From NCBI GenBank assembly GCA_017541465.1, contig JAFXYZ010000062.1, forward strand, positions 1 through 64,000: 64,000 bases of DNA, written 5' to 3'. Below are positions 52,368 to 61,032 of the stretch, piece by piece (position 1 is the first letter of the stretch; each line of letters opens with the position of its first letter). The notes beneath the pieces were generated by a model. It was not told where the DNA came from. It did not search any database and saw nothing but the letters and a program-made list of their open reading frames with translations. The translations under genes were made by a program, and so were the position numbers. This DNA is from a bacterium (GTDB lineage Bacteria > Cyanobacteriota > Vampirovibrionia > Gastranaerophilales > Gastranaerophilaceae).

Positions 52368-53720
52368 TTAAACTACGCCCTGTTCTTTCATTACTCTTGC
52401 GAGTTTTCTGAAGGCGGCTATGTTTGCACCTGCGACATAGTTGTTGCCGAGCCCGTAAGTATCACAGGCTGATGAACAGTCGTTAAAGATATTCGTCATT
52501 ATGCCGTTCAGAGTTGTGAGGACTCTTTCCTTATCCCAGGCATAGCGCATAGAGTTTTGTGCCATTTCAAGTGCTGATGTTGCTACACCGCCTGCGTTTG
52601 CTGCTTTTGCCGGAGCAAGAGGGACATTGTTTTTATGGAAATATTCAATAGCCTCAAGAGTTGTAGGCATATTTGCACCTTCACCGACTGCCTTAACACC
52701 GTTTTTAACAAGTGTTTGTGCATCTTCAAGACTGATGTCGTTTTGGGTTGCGCAGGGAAGTGCAATATCTGTCTTTATTTCCCAGATACCTTTTTTGCCG
52801 TTTGATGTTTCAATATATTCAGCCTCGGGGTGTTTCGTCAGATATTCTTTAATTCTTCCTCTCTTAACCTCTTTGATTTGTTTAATTAGAGCGAGGTCAA
52901 TGCCGTTTTTATCGTAAATACAACCGTTTGAATCGCTCATTGCAACGACATTTGCGCCTGATTTTTGTGCGAGTTCACACGCATAAATTGCAACGTTGCC
53001 CGAGCCTGAAATTGTTACTGTCTTACCCTGAAAATCACCAAGCCCGTTTGCTTTCAGGAGTTCTCTCATAAAATAAACAAGCCCGTAGCCCGTTGCTTCC
53101 GTTCTTCCGAGAGAACCGCCGTAGCCTAAGCCTTTTCCTGTCAAAACACCTGCTTCATAAACGTCTTTAATTCTTTTATACTGACCGAAGAGATAACCTA
53201 TTTCCCTTCCCCCGACACCGATGTCGCCTGCGGGAACATCTGTATCGTGAGAGATATGTCTCTGAAGCTCTGTCATAAAGCTCTGGCAAAACTTCATTAT
53301 TTCAACTTCGCTTTTGCCTTTCGGATCAAAATCGCTTCCGCCCTTTCCTCCTCCTATCGGGAGACCTGTGAGGGCATTTTTAAAAATTTGTTCAAACCCC
53401 AAAAATTTCATAATACTGAGGTTTACACTCGGGTGAAATCTCAAACCGCCTTTATAAGGCCCTATCAAACTGCTGAACTGAACCCTGTATCCTCTGTTTA
53501 CTCTGATTTTACCGTTATCGTCTATCCACGGAACTCTGAACATCACTGTTCTTTCGGGTTCGACAAAACGCTCAAGAATAGAAAGTTCTTCATATTCAGG
53601 GTGAGCATTGATTACAGGCTCAATTGTTGTTAAGACTTCCTGAACCGCCTGCAGAAATTCAGGTTCTGTTGTGTTCTTGGCTATAGTTTCTTCCAGCACT
53701 CGTTGAATGTAACTGTTCAT
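52368..53720 (-). CDS. gdhA: Glutamate dehydrogenase (probably NADP-specific)
   Basis: GdhA interconverts 2-oxoglutarate plus ammonia and glutamate. The 450-residue hexameric-type enzyme has the catalytic lysine region PIGGGKGGSDFDPKGKS, FQGKTVTISGSGNVAIYACE (Rossmann loop) and SLGRTEATGYG. Length and sequence resemble the E. coli-type NADP enzyme, so ammonia assimilation is the likely direction; cofactor is inferred. GAAGGGA precedes the ATG. It diverges from the serine dehydratase genes, whose product releases ammonia. Confidence 0.96.
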   Translation of the reverse strand: MNSYIQRVLEETIAKNTTEPEFLQAVQEVLTTIEPVINAHPEYEELSILERFVEPERTVMFRVPWIDDNGKIRVNRGYRVQFSSLIGPYKGGLRFHPSVNLSIMKFLGFEQIFKNALTGLPIGGGKGGSDFDPKGKSEVEIMKFCQSFMTELQRHISHDTDVPAGDIGVGGREIGYLFGQYKRIKDVYEAGVLTGKGLGYGGSLGRTEATGYGLVYFMRELLKANGLGDFQGKTVTISGSGNVAIYACELAQKSGANVVAMSDSNGCIYDKNGIDLALIKQIKEVKRGRIKEYLTKHPEAEYIETSNGKKGIWEIKTDIALPCATQNDISLEDAQTLVKNGVKAVGEGANMPTTLEAIEYFHKNNVPLAPAKAANAGGVATSALEMAQNSMRYAWDKERVLTTLNGIMTNIFNDCSSACDTYGLGNNYVAGANIAAFRKLARVMKEQGVV

Positions 53721-53813
53721 ACATATCCCTTCGTTTATGTCATGTAGTGTAAAATTTCGTGGTTAATAGTAACATATTTTTTTTTCATGCGCAATATTTT
53801 TGTGAAGAAATTA

Positions 53814-53841
53814 TTGCAAGAACTTTGAAATATACTATAAT
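53814..53841 (+). promoter_or_regulatory. Promoter of sdaAB with -10 box six bases before the ATG
   Basis: TTGCAA (53814-53819), 16 bases, TATAAT (53836-53841), TATTTT, ATG at 53848. No ribosome site lies between, so the mRNA should be leaderless. Confidence 0.65.
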
Positions 53842-53847
53842 TATTTT

Positions 53848-54510
53848 ATGAAGCAGCACTCACTTTTTGATATTATTTCGCCCGTAATGATAGGGCCTTC
53901 AAGCTCGCACATGGCAGGGGCTATAAGGCTCGGGCTTATGGCGGGGAAAATTTATTCTTCCACGATAAAAAAAGTCACTTTTAAACTCTATAACTCTTTT
54001 GCGGAAACGGGAAAAGGACACGGCACCGACAAAGGACTTATGGCAGGGTTAATAGGACTTAGCGCCGATGATATAAGGGTTAGAACAGTTTTTGACCTCG
54101 AAGAAGTAAAGAAAATTGATTATAAATATGAATTTTCTCATAACCTCGACAGACACCCGAATGCGGTTGATTTCATAATTAACGATGAAACGGTTATCTC
54201 AGGGAACTCTACGGGGGGCGGAAATATCGAGATAACAAAAATTAACGAGTTTGAAACCTCTATCTCGGGCGAATATCCGACCATAATCGTCTTTTATAAA
54301 GATAAACCCGGTATGATTTCAAGGGTTACGGAGCTGATTCTCGAAAAACACATCAATGTTGCCACCTTAAACTGCACAAGAAACGCAAAAGGTGAAACGG
54401 CTTCAATGTGTATCTGCCTCGATTCGCCCGCTGAAAACGGGGTTGCAGAGAAGATAAGCGCCCTCGAGGACGTTTATTTCGTCAGAAATATCGATAAAAT
54501 GGACAGCTAA
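53848..54510 (+). CDS. sdaAB: L-serine dehydratase, iron-sulfur-dependent, beta subunit
   Basis: The beta subunit of the two-chain [4Fe-4S] serine dehydratase, which turns L-serine into pyruvate and ammonia. This 220-residue protein has GPSSSHMAGAIRLG near the N-terminus, HGTDKGLMAGLIG-like text, and a C-terminal ACT domain (TIIVFYKDKPGMISRVTELILEKHINVATLNC). It precedes the alpha subunit by two bases. It starts directly after a -10 box with no ribosome site (leaderless). Confidence 0.95.
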   Translation: MKQHSLFDIISPVMIGPSSSHMAGAIRLGLMAGKIYSSTIKKVTFKLYNSFAETGKGHGTDKGLMAGLIGLSADDIRVRTVFDLEEVKKIDYKYEFSHNLDRHPNAVDFIINDETVISGNSTGGGNIEITKINEFETSISGEYPTIIVFYKDKPGMISRVTELILEKHINVATLNCTRNAKGETASMCICLDSPAENGVAEKISALEDVYFVRNIDKMDS

Positions 54511-54512
54511 CT

Positions 54513-55391
54513 ATGATTAAATCCCTTAACACCTTTGAAACACTGCTCTCTTATTCCGAGGAAAACAACCTTCCCATATATAAAATTATGGAGGAGGTTG
54601 AGTCAAGAGCCTTTGATATTACTGTTGAAGAGATAAGAAAAAAGGTTAAACACAATGTTGATGAGATGAAAAACTCTATTAAAAACGGTTTAGCCTGCAG
54701 GGAAAAATCACAAAGCGGTTTATCAGGGGGAGACTGCGCTAAATTAAGGGAAAAATTTAAAACAACCCCTGCGCTCTTCGGTTCGTTATATGAAAAAATT
54801 TCAACCTATTCTTTAGCCGTTATTGAAGAAAACGCGAGAATGGGCAAAATCGTTGCCTGCCCGACTGCAGGCTCGTGCGGAATAGTTTCCTCCGTTCTTG
54901 TTGCCCTGAGTGAAGAGCTGAATTTAACTGAAGAAGATGAAATTAATATGCTCATCACCGCAGGTGCGATAGGACATATTGTTTCAATAAAACTTGCCCC
55001 CGCAGGTGCGGTCGGCGGTTGTCAGGCAGAATGCGGTCTTGCAAGTGCTATGGCAGCGGCAGCTTGCACCTGTGCGAGAAAAGGCACAACAAAACAGATT
55101 ATCCACTCGGCAACTTTGGCACTCAAAAATATTCTCGGATTAACCTGCGATCCTGTTTTAGGGCTTGTAGAAGTGCCCTGCGTTAAAAGAAATGTGTTTC
55201 TTGCAACGTATTCAATAACCGCGTCAGAGCTGGCAATGGCGGGTATTGAGAGCAAAATTGCACCCGATGATGTTGTAGATGCGCTTGTTCAGACGGGACA
55301 GTTAATGTCACCTCTTTTAAAAGAAACCTCTCAGGGCGGTTTAGCCTTCACAAAAAGCGCTGATAATTTTAAAGAAACGATAAAGTTTTAA
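54513..55391 (+). CDS. sdaAA: L-serine dehydratase, iron-sulfur-dependent, alpha subunit
   Basis: The catalytic alpha subunit carries the iron-sulfur cluster. This 292-residue protein has CPTAGSCGIVSSVL (about residues 115-128), GAVGGCQAECG and CDPVLGLVEVPC, which include the conserved cysteines. It is typical in length. Together with sdaAB it makes serine a carbon and energy source, fitting a fermentative lifestyle. Oxygen sensitivity of the cluster would fit an anaerobe; this is inference. Confidence 0.95.
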   Translation: MIKSLNTFETLLSYSEENNLPIYKIMEEVESRAFDITVEEIRKKVKHNVDEMKNSIKNGLACREKSQSGLSGGDCAKLREKFKTTPALFGSLYEKISTYSLAVIEENARMGKIVACPTAGSCGIVSSVLVALSEELNLTEEDEINMLITAGAIGHIVSIKLAPAGAVGGCQAECGLASAMAAAACTCARKGTTKQIIHSATLALKNILGLTCDPVLGLVEVPCVKRNVFLATYSITASELAMAGIESKIAPDDVVDALVQTGQLMSPLLKETSQGGLAFTKSADNFKETIKF

Positions 55392-55394
55392 TTT

Positions 55395-55418
55395 GTCGGG
55401 CAGGAATGCCCAACTTAT
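55395..55418 (-). repeat. REP-like hairpin (YGGGC type)
   Basis: GTCGGGCAGG.ATGCCCAAC then TTAT; one mismatch in the stem. It follows the sdaAA stop closely. Confidence 0.65.
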
Positions 55419-55451
55419 AATTTCTACAAATAAGTCAAGCAGACTTCATTT

Positions 55452-55475
55452 GTCGTGTTTTACAACACGACCTAT
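55452..55475 (-). repeat. REP-like hairpin (GTCGTG type)
   Basis: GTCGTGTT.TACAACACGAC then CTAT. Relative of 42531-42554 in the opposite orientation. Confidence 0.65.
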
Positions 55476-55588
55476 GCCTTTCTGTAACAAATTCTTAACA
55501 CTTCTCTTAAAAAAGTAAATCCGAAGTATTGAGGGTGGTTTTATAGATACCGCAAAAAATGAAATTTTAATAAGGAAGGTAAGAAAAA

Positions 55589-56146
55589 ATGAGTACAGTA
55601 GCATTCGCAAACCCCAAAACAGCATTATACGACAGAACAAAAGGAAATTTCCAAAACAGAGTTCAGTGCTCAGCCGAACATATGAATAATCATTCAAAAA
55701 CAGCTATCGGCACTGCGGCAGGTGTCGGTGCGGCTGCGTTTTTAGGCGACTGTCTCATTAAATCAGGTATGAAGGACCTTGCAAAACCAGATTATTTAAA
55801 TTTGTTCAAGACTTCAAAGGGCTTTGACAAGGTTACAAACGGAGCAAAATTCGTCTATTCAAAGGCTCAGGACAGTGTTATAAATCTTCTGCAAAAGCCT
55901 GCTGTCAGCAAAAAATTAGGCAAATCAGATAAATTCATTAATAAATACACAAAACTTGCAAAAACAAAACTTGGCAAATTAACCAAAACAAAAGGCGGTA
56001 AAACAGGTTTGGCGGTTGCTCTCATAGGCGGTGCGCTCGTTGTTCTCGGCAACATAGCCAACCATTTTTATAAAGCTGGTCAAATCGACCAAAAATATAC
56101 GGATAAAGCCAAAATGGCAAAAGCCGTAAATATTCAGAAGTACTAA
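55589..56146 (+). CDS. Membrane-associated protein, lineage-specific paralogue A
   Basis: This 185-residue protein of unknown function has two Gly/Ala-rich hydrophobic segments (TAIGTAAGVGAAAFLGDCLI near residues 39-58; GLAVALIGGALVVLGNIA near 143-160), with a basic Lys/Thr-rich stretch between (KLAKTKLGKLTKTKGGK). The arrangement matches the next gene: both have GGAL..., then N-F-x-K/R, then a charged C-terminus with K..AK. AAGGAAGG precedes the ATG. Each gene has its own 3' hairpin, so they are not clearly co-transcribed. Confidence 0.6.
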   Translation: MSTVAFANPKTALYDRTKGNFQNRVQCSAEHMNNHSKTAIGTAAGVGAAAFLGDCLIKSGMKDLAKPDYLNLFKTSKGFDKVTNGAKFVYSKAQDSVINLLQKPAVSKKLGKSDKFINKYTKLAKTKLGKLTKTKGGKTGLAVALIGGALVVLGNIANHFYKAGQIDQKYTDKAKMAKAVNIQKY

Positions 56147-56166
56147 TTTTTCAATTAACCTTCACA

Positions 56167-56202
56167 AAAAATCGGGACTTAACTAAAAGCCCCGATTTCT
56201 TT
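56167..56202 (+). terminator. Intrinsic terminator
   Basis: AAATCGGG pairs with CCCGATTT, and an inner CTT/AAG pair extends the stem. TCTTTT follows. Confidence 0.8.
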
Positions 56203-56262
56203 TGTGTGTTGAATTTTTAATTCCGTTCAATTATAATATTATTCCCAACAAGGAGTAACTTT

Positions 56263-56868
56263 ATGTTTGAAATAAACCCTGCTGATAAATTATATAACAC
56301 TATAAATAATATAGAGCGAATAAGAACAAATAACGAACGAAGCAAAAACAGCGCTCTGAGAGGAAATATAGTCAAAACCGCTGCAAAAATCGGGGTTGTT
56401 TCCTCTGCCGTTCCGTTTACCGCCGCTGCCATAATGTTTTCGGGGGTTGATGAAGCTGTCTTTGAAAACGCAAATGTAACTTATCATATCCCAAAGTTTT
56501 TTGAAAAATCGGAAACACTCAAAAAAATCGGCTATGCAATAGATGAAAAAATATATCATGCGCTCGATAAAACTGCCTCTTTTCTGAGGAAACCAAAGGC
56601 ACAGGAGATTATTGAGAAAACAGACGGTTTTGTGGATAATATTGCGACCAAAGTGTTTAAACAGGATAATGAGCTGAAACACGTTACGGGCGGTATGACT
56701 GTGCTAGGGCTGAAGGTCCTGGGCGGGGCGCTTTTAGGCGGTATTGTTATCAAACATTTTATAAACCGAAATAAAATAAACAAAGACTATGAAGCAAAAC
56801 AGAAATTAGCAAAACAATATCAGATGCAGGCGATAGAAAAACATCTTGATAAAACACAAAATTTATAA
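56263..56868 (+). CDS. Membrane-associated protein, lineage-specific paralogue B
   Basis: This 201-residue protein resembles the preceding gene. It has a first hydrophobic segment near residues 47-65 (VVSSAVPFTAAAIMFSG), a helical middle, a second segment (GLKVLGGALLGGIVIKHFINR near 150-170) and a charged C-terminal helix (NKDYEAKQKLAKQYQMQ). No family is recognised and no signal peptide is seen. AAGGAG precedes the ATG. A tandem duplication followed by strong divergence is the likely origin of the pair. Confidence 0.6.
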   Translation: MFEINPADKLYNTINNIERIRTNNERSKNSALRGNIVKTAAKIGVVSSAVPFTAAAIMFSGVDEAVFENANVTYHIPKFFEKSETLKKIGYAIDEKIYHALDKTASFLRKPKAQEIIEKTDGFVDNIATKVFKQDNELKHVTGGMTVLGLKVLGGALLGGIVIKHFINRNKINKDYEAKQKLAKQYQMQAIEKHLDKTQNL

Positions 56869-56888
56869 TAAAAAATAAAATTGTAATT

Positions 56889-56945
56889 GTCGGGCTAAAG
56901 CCCGACCTATTTTTTTGTACTGTAAGTTGGGCTTTCCAGCCCGAC
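56889..56945. repeat. Pair of facing REP hairpins (REPIN/BIME-like)
   Basis: The first is GTCGGGCT.AAGCCCGAC then CTAT (minus orientation, 56889-56910). The second is GTAA then GTTGGGC-TTTCCA-GCCCGAC (plus orientation, 56922-56945). Two REPs in opposite orientation with a spacer of 11 bases form the usual mobile unit of such families. Confidence 0.75.
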
Positions 56946-56949
56946 ACTA

Positions 56950-57868
56950 TTACCACGGATAGCCGTCAGGAATAGTCCAGCCTGATTTCATGATGACAGC
57001 TGCACAACTTCCTCCTGCATAAGAAGCATTTTTATTACAACAACTAGAACCAGTACATGTCAATAAATTATTTATACTATAGTCATTATCATAAGGAAGA
57101 AGTTTTCCAGATAAAGAAGATTCTGGATAATTTATATAATAAATAAAAGAGAATAAATCACGTCCCATTTTGTTAGGTTTGCTTTGTCCGTTTATATCTA
57201 TAAATACTCCGGCCATTTTTCTGGTTGTATTTGTAACAAATACTCCAATTAAAGAACCATCTTGAAGATAAAAACGATATATATAATTAGCAAAAGAAGA
57301 GGAATCATTATTATTCAAATATCTATAAGAATATTGACACTCACTTGTTGTTCCAAGTCCACAGTCTCTTGAAATACTTAAATATGGTTTAAGGTATTTT
57401 TCAAAAAAATCTTTTGCAGCTTGTCCTGAATAATCTTCTCCTATCTCCCACGTTTCTATTGGACCATTGTCCGCAATCGCTTTTTGAGTTGTCTGAGCAA
57501 TGGTCGAATAAGATTTTTTTAATCTTGTTATAGTTTCTTCTTTTTGATGTTTAATAATCAATGTCGGAACAGTTATAGCTGCGATAACACCAATGATGAC
57601 AAGAGTAATCAAAACCTCTGCCAGAGTGAAAGCATTATTTTTACCAACACAATGATTTAGTAAATTATTGATAGAACCTGAAAAACTACGAAAGTTTTCT
57701 CGCCTACTTCTTTTCCAAAAGCAAAATCTCGGACGGAATGAAATTCCGGAAAGCGAGGTTTGATGTTGCGACTGCGAATCGCAAAAGCAACTACAAAACC
57801 GAGCGCAAAGGGATTTCAAGACGAAGTAGGGGGGGGGTAGGAACAAGTTTATTTTTCAAATTAAACAT
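56950..57868 (-). CDS. Prepilin-like protein, out of frame at a C9 tract (phase OFF from its normal start)
   Basis: The ATG at 57868 begins MFNLKNKLVPTPP, then nine C (G9 at 57829-57837). In this state the frame ends after about 12 more codons. With eight C it continues through an 80-residue leader (YFVLKSLCARF...FWKRSRRENFRSFSGSINNLLNH) into AFTLAEVLITLVIIGVIAA. The body has IIKHQKEETITRLKKSYSTIAQTT, DINGQSKPNKMGRD and ends KSGWTIPDGYPW, like 51549-52275. The span of 919 bases is one over a multiple of three. A TTG at 57846 is in frame with the body and could give some product in the OFF state. The leader holds a long palindrome. Confidence 0.75.
57643..57803. repeat. Palindromic elements inside the leader of the prepilin gene
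   Basis: 57643-57719 is the ACTTCTTTT-type repeat shared with the genes at 11006 and 41755. Next to it lies an extra block with CGGAAT-gaa-ATTCCG and a long imperfect palindrome (arms 57754-57769 and 57787-57803) enclosing GCGAATCGC. The extra block is absent from the other two leaders. All are in the reading frame of the body. Confidence 0.65.
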
Positions 57869-57945
57869 AAATTTATCCTCTCATCTCAATATTTATAGTT
57901 TTATATTAGCATATTGCCCCAATAATGTAAATTTCTAACACAAAA

Positions 57946-57974
57946 AAACGGAGTTTAAATTAAACTCCGTTTTC
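57946..57974. terminator. Intrinsic terminator of fusA
   Basis: AAAACGGAGTTT pairs with AAACTCCGTTTT; T run on the minus strand too. It serves fusA. Confidence 0.85.
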
Positions 57975-57975
57975 T

Positions 57976-58000
57976 GTAGTGGTCGGGTTTACGAACCCGC
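57976..58000 (+). repeat. REP-like hairpin, GTAG-headed
   Basis: GTAG, one T, then GGTCGGGTT-TACG-AACCCGCC. It lies between the fusA stop and its terminator. Confidence 0.55.
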
Positions 58001-58005
58001 CAAAA

Positions 58006-60093
58006 TTATTTTGTTGCAGCACCTGCTTTTGAGATAATCTCAGCTTCGATGTTGCCCGGTACCTGTTCATATTTGAGGAATTCCATTGAGAAGGTGCCTC
58101 TTCCCTGAGTATTTGATCTCAGGTCTGTAGCATAACCGAACATATTTGCAAGAGGAACGATTGCTCTTACAATTACGTTACCTGTGTTGCCGATAGGTTC
58201 CTGACCTTCAACTCTTCCTCTTCTTCTTGAAATGTCACCGATAATCGTTCCCGTAAATTCGTCAGGAATTTCGATTTCGACTTTCATAACAGGCTCAAGT
58301 ATGCAGGGAGATGCTTTTTTGCAACCCTCTTTAATTGCCATAGAACCTGCGATTTTGAATGCCATTTCAGAAGAGTCAACTTCGTGGTAAGAACCGTCGT
58401 AGAGTTCAACCTTAACGTCAATCATCGGGAATCCTGCTAAGATACCGCCTTCAAGCGCTTCTTCCATACCTTTTCTTGCAGGTTCGATGTATTCTTTCGG
58501 AATTGCACCACCGACGATTTTGTTTTCAAATACAAATCCTGCATTTTCTTCTGCCGGTGAAATTTTAACTTTACAATGTCCGTATTGACCTTTACCACCT
58601 GACTGACGGATAAACTTAGAATCCTGGTCAGCAGTTCCTCTGATTGTTTCTCTGTATGCAACCTGAGGTTTACCGATGTTAGCATCAACGTGGAATTCTC
58701 TGAGCATACGGTCAACGATGATTTCGAGGTGGAGTTCGCCCATACCCGAAATGATTGTCTGGCCTGTTTCGTTATCTGTTTTAACCTGGAAGGAAGGATC
58801 TTCTTCTGCAAGCTTCTGAAGAGCGATACCCATTTTATCCTGGTCTGCTTTTGTTTTAGGTTCGATAGCAACGCTGATAACAGGAGTCGGGAAAGTCATT
58901 TTTTCTAAGATGATAGGTGCTTTTTCATCGCAGAGAGTATCACCTGTTGTTGTATCTTTCAAACCGACAGCCGCACAAATGTCGCCTGCGTGAACTTCCT
59001 GAATTTCGTTTCTTTGGTCTGCGTACATCTGAACAAGTCTTGAAATTCTTTCTTTTTTGCCGTTTGTAGCATTAAGAACATAAGAACCTGACTGAAGAAC
59101 GCCTGAATAAACCCTCATAAATGTCAAACGACCAACATAGGGGTCTGTCATAACCTTGAAAGCAAGTGCTGAGAAAGGTTCTTCATCAGAAGAATGTCTT
59201 TCAACAGTTGTTCCGTCTTCGAGTTCGCCCTGAATAGCCTTAACATCAACAGGTGAAGGCATATAATCAACAACTGCATCTAAGAGCAACTGAACACCTT
59301 TGTTCTTAAAAGCTGTACCGCAGCATACGGGAACGATTTGGTTGTTGATGGTTGCTTTTCTTAAACCTGCTTTGAGTTCTTCAACGGTTGCTTCTTCACC
59401 TTCCAAGAACTTCATCATTAATTCATCATCAAATTCAGAAATTGCTTCAACCAACTCTGCTCTATATTGTTTTGCTTTTTCGAGCATATCTGCAGGAATT
59501 TCTTCTTCTTTAATATCTGTACCCAAATCGTTAGTGTAGATTTCAGCTTTCATTCTCAAAAGGTCGATTAACCCTGTGAATTTATCCTCTGCGCCGATAG
59601 GAAGTTGAATCGGGTGAGCGTTTCCGCCGAGTCTTGTTTTGATTTGTTCAACGACTCTGTAGAAGTTAGCGCCGACTCTGTCCATTTTGTTTACGAATAC
59701 CATACGGGGTACTTCATATCTGTTAGCCTGTCTCCAGACTGTTTCAGACTGAGATTGAACACCGCCGACTGCGCAGAAAACTGCAACAACGCCATCGAGA
59801 ACTCTCAGAGAACGTTCAACCTCAATTGTGAAGTCAACGTGGCCCGGGGTGTCGATAATGTTAATTTGGTGGTTTTTCCAGTAAGAAGTAACTGCTGCAG
59901 ACTGAATTGTGATACCACGTTCACGTTCCTGATCCATAAAGTCTGTTACGGCAGCACCATCGTGTACTTCACCGATTTTGTGTGTTTTACCTGTATAGAA
60001 TAAGATTCTTTCGGTAGTGGTTGTCTTACCTGCGTCGATGTGAGCGGCAATACCGATGTTTCTTACTCTCTCTAAGGGTACTTGTCTTGCCAT
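58006..60093 (-). CDS. fusA: Translation elongation factor G
   Basis: EF-G is the GTPase that moves the ribosome along mRNA. The 695-residue protein has the G1 motif [15 protein letters not shown] at residues 17-31, [12 protein letters not shown] (switch I), DTPGHVDF and NKMDR, followed by domains II-V ([15 protein letters not shown] and others). It ends VAAATK. It is alone; rpsL, rpsG and tuf are not beside it. AAGGAT precedes the ATG. Confidence 0.98.
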   Translation of the reverse strand: MARQVPLERVRNIGIAAHIDAGKTTTTERILFYTGKTHKIGEVHDGAAVTDFMDQERERGITIQSAAVTSYWKNHQINIIDTPGHVDFTIEVERSLRVLDGVVAVFCAVGGVQSQSETVWRQANRYEVPRMVFVNKMDRVGANFYRVVEQIKTRLGGNAHPIQLPIGAEDKFTGLIDLLRMKAEIYTNDLGTDIKEEEIPADMLEKAKQYRAELVEAISEFDDELMMKFLEGEEATVEELKAGLRKATINNQIVPVCCGTAFKNKGVQLLLDAVVDYMPSPVDVKAIQGELEDGTTVERHSSDEEPFSALAFKVMTDPYVGRLTFMRVYSGVLQSGSYVLNATNGKKERISRLVQMYADQRNEIQEVHAGDICAAVGLKDTTTGDTLCDEKAPIILEKMTFPTPVISVAIEPKTKADQDKMGIALQKLAEEDPSFQVKTDNETGQTIISGMGELHLEIIVDRMLREFHVDANIGKPQVAYRETIRGTADQDSKFIRQSGGKGQYGHCKVKISPAEENAGFVFENKIVGGAIPKEYIEPARKGMEEALEGGILAGFPMIDVKVELYDGSYHEVDSSEMAFKIAGSMAIKEGCKKASPCILEPVMKVEIEIPDEFTGTIIGDISRRRGRVEGQEPIGNTGNVIVRAIVPLANMFGYATDLRSNTQGRGTFSMEFLKYEQVPGNIEAEIISKAGAATK

Positions 60094-60294
60094 TTTTTTA
60101 TCCTTATCTATTTGTACATCAATTTTAAGAGCGATATGCTCTCAAAAATATTCTCACATAAACATAAAAATTTTTAAAATATTTTTTTATTTGGGAATAA
60201 TTTTAGTTAAAAATAATTAATATTGTTATTTTTTACAAATTGCAGGGAATATGATAATATGTACTTGAAGAGATTTTAAGAGAGGTTTTTAATT

Positions 60295-60987
60295 ATGATA
60301 AACAAAAATAAACAAGTCTCTACCCCCCCCTACAGACATAACGCGTTCACTCTTGCTGAAGTTTTAATTACACTTGTCATCATTGGTGTTATTGCAGCAA
60401 TAACCATTCCGACAATGATGAACAGTAAAAATAACGAGGAATTAAGAGCAGGACTCTTGAAAGCACAATCTACCCTCGCAGGTGCTTTAGAAATGTATTA
60501 TGCAAAGAATGGAGAAAGAATTACTCCTTCAACTCTTGGTAGTCATGAATTAAAAACAAAGATTTTACCTTATATTTCGACTGCAAAAGATTGTGGGTTA
60601 TCCTCCTGTGTTTCGTCAACCAATGCAAGCGAAATATATAAAACTTTAAATAATGAAAGTCTAAACGCTTATTATATTGATGACGGTCAATTTATTATGA
60701 ATGATTCGATGTTTGTTTTCATTGAAAATTCAGGCGCTAATAATGGTAATTTAGTTTTTATGGCTGTTGATGTAAACGGATTCAAAAAGAAACCAAATAA
60801 AGCCGGTCATGATTTGTTTATGTTTGAACTAAATTCAAAGGGGAATTTAATTCCTATGGGAACAAGAGGAAGTTATATGTCAGATCAAACAACATATTGC
60901 TCAATGACTTCATCTCATAAATTAAATGGTCTTGGCTGTACGGCAAAGGCTCTGGCAGACCCCAACTATTTTAAAAATCTGCACTAA
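60295..60987 (+). CDS. Prepilin-like protein, in frame at a C8 tract (phase ON)
   Basis: This 230-residue prepilin-like protein starts MINKNKQVSTPPYRHNAFTLAEV. Eight C (60323-60330) encode the TPP part and the frame is open. The leader is only about 18 residues. The core FTLAEVLITLVIIGVIAAITIP is followed by MNSKNNEELRAGLLKAQSTLAGALEMYYA, and the family motif appears as DVNGFKKKPNKAGHD. The C-terminal part (YCSMTSSHKLNGLGCTAKALAD) differs from the other paralogues. AGAGAGG precedes the ATG. It diverges from fusA and ends just before the DUF559 element. Confidence 0.88.
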   Translation: MINKNKQVSTPPYRHNAFTLAEVLITLVIIGVIAAITIPTMMNSKNNEELRAGLLKAQSTLAGALEMYYAKNGERITPSTLGSHELKTKILPYISTAKDCGLSSCVSSTNASEIYKTLNNESLNAYYIDDGQFIMNDSMFVFIENSGANNGNLVFMAVDVNGFKKKPNKAGHDLFMFELNSKGNLIPMGTRGSYMSDQTTYCSMTSSHKLNGLGCTAKALADPNYFKNLH

Positions 60988-61032
60988 TCTCTCCCTCTCC
61001 TATGGGAGAGGGCTGGGGTGAGGGTTATCCCG

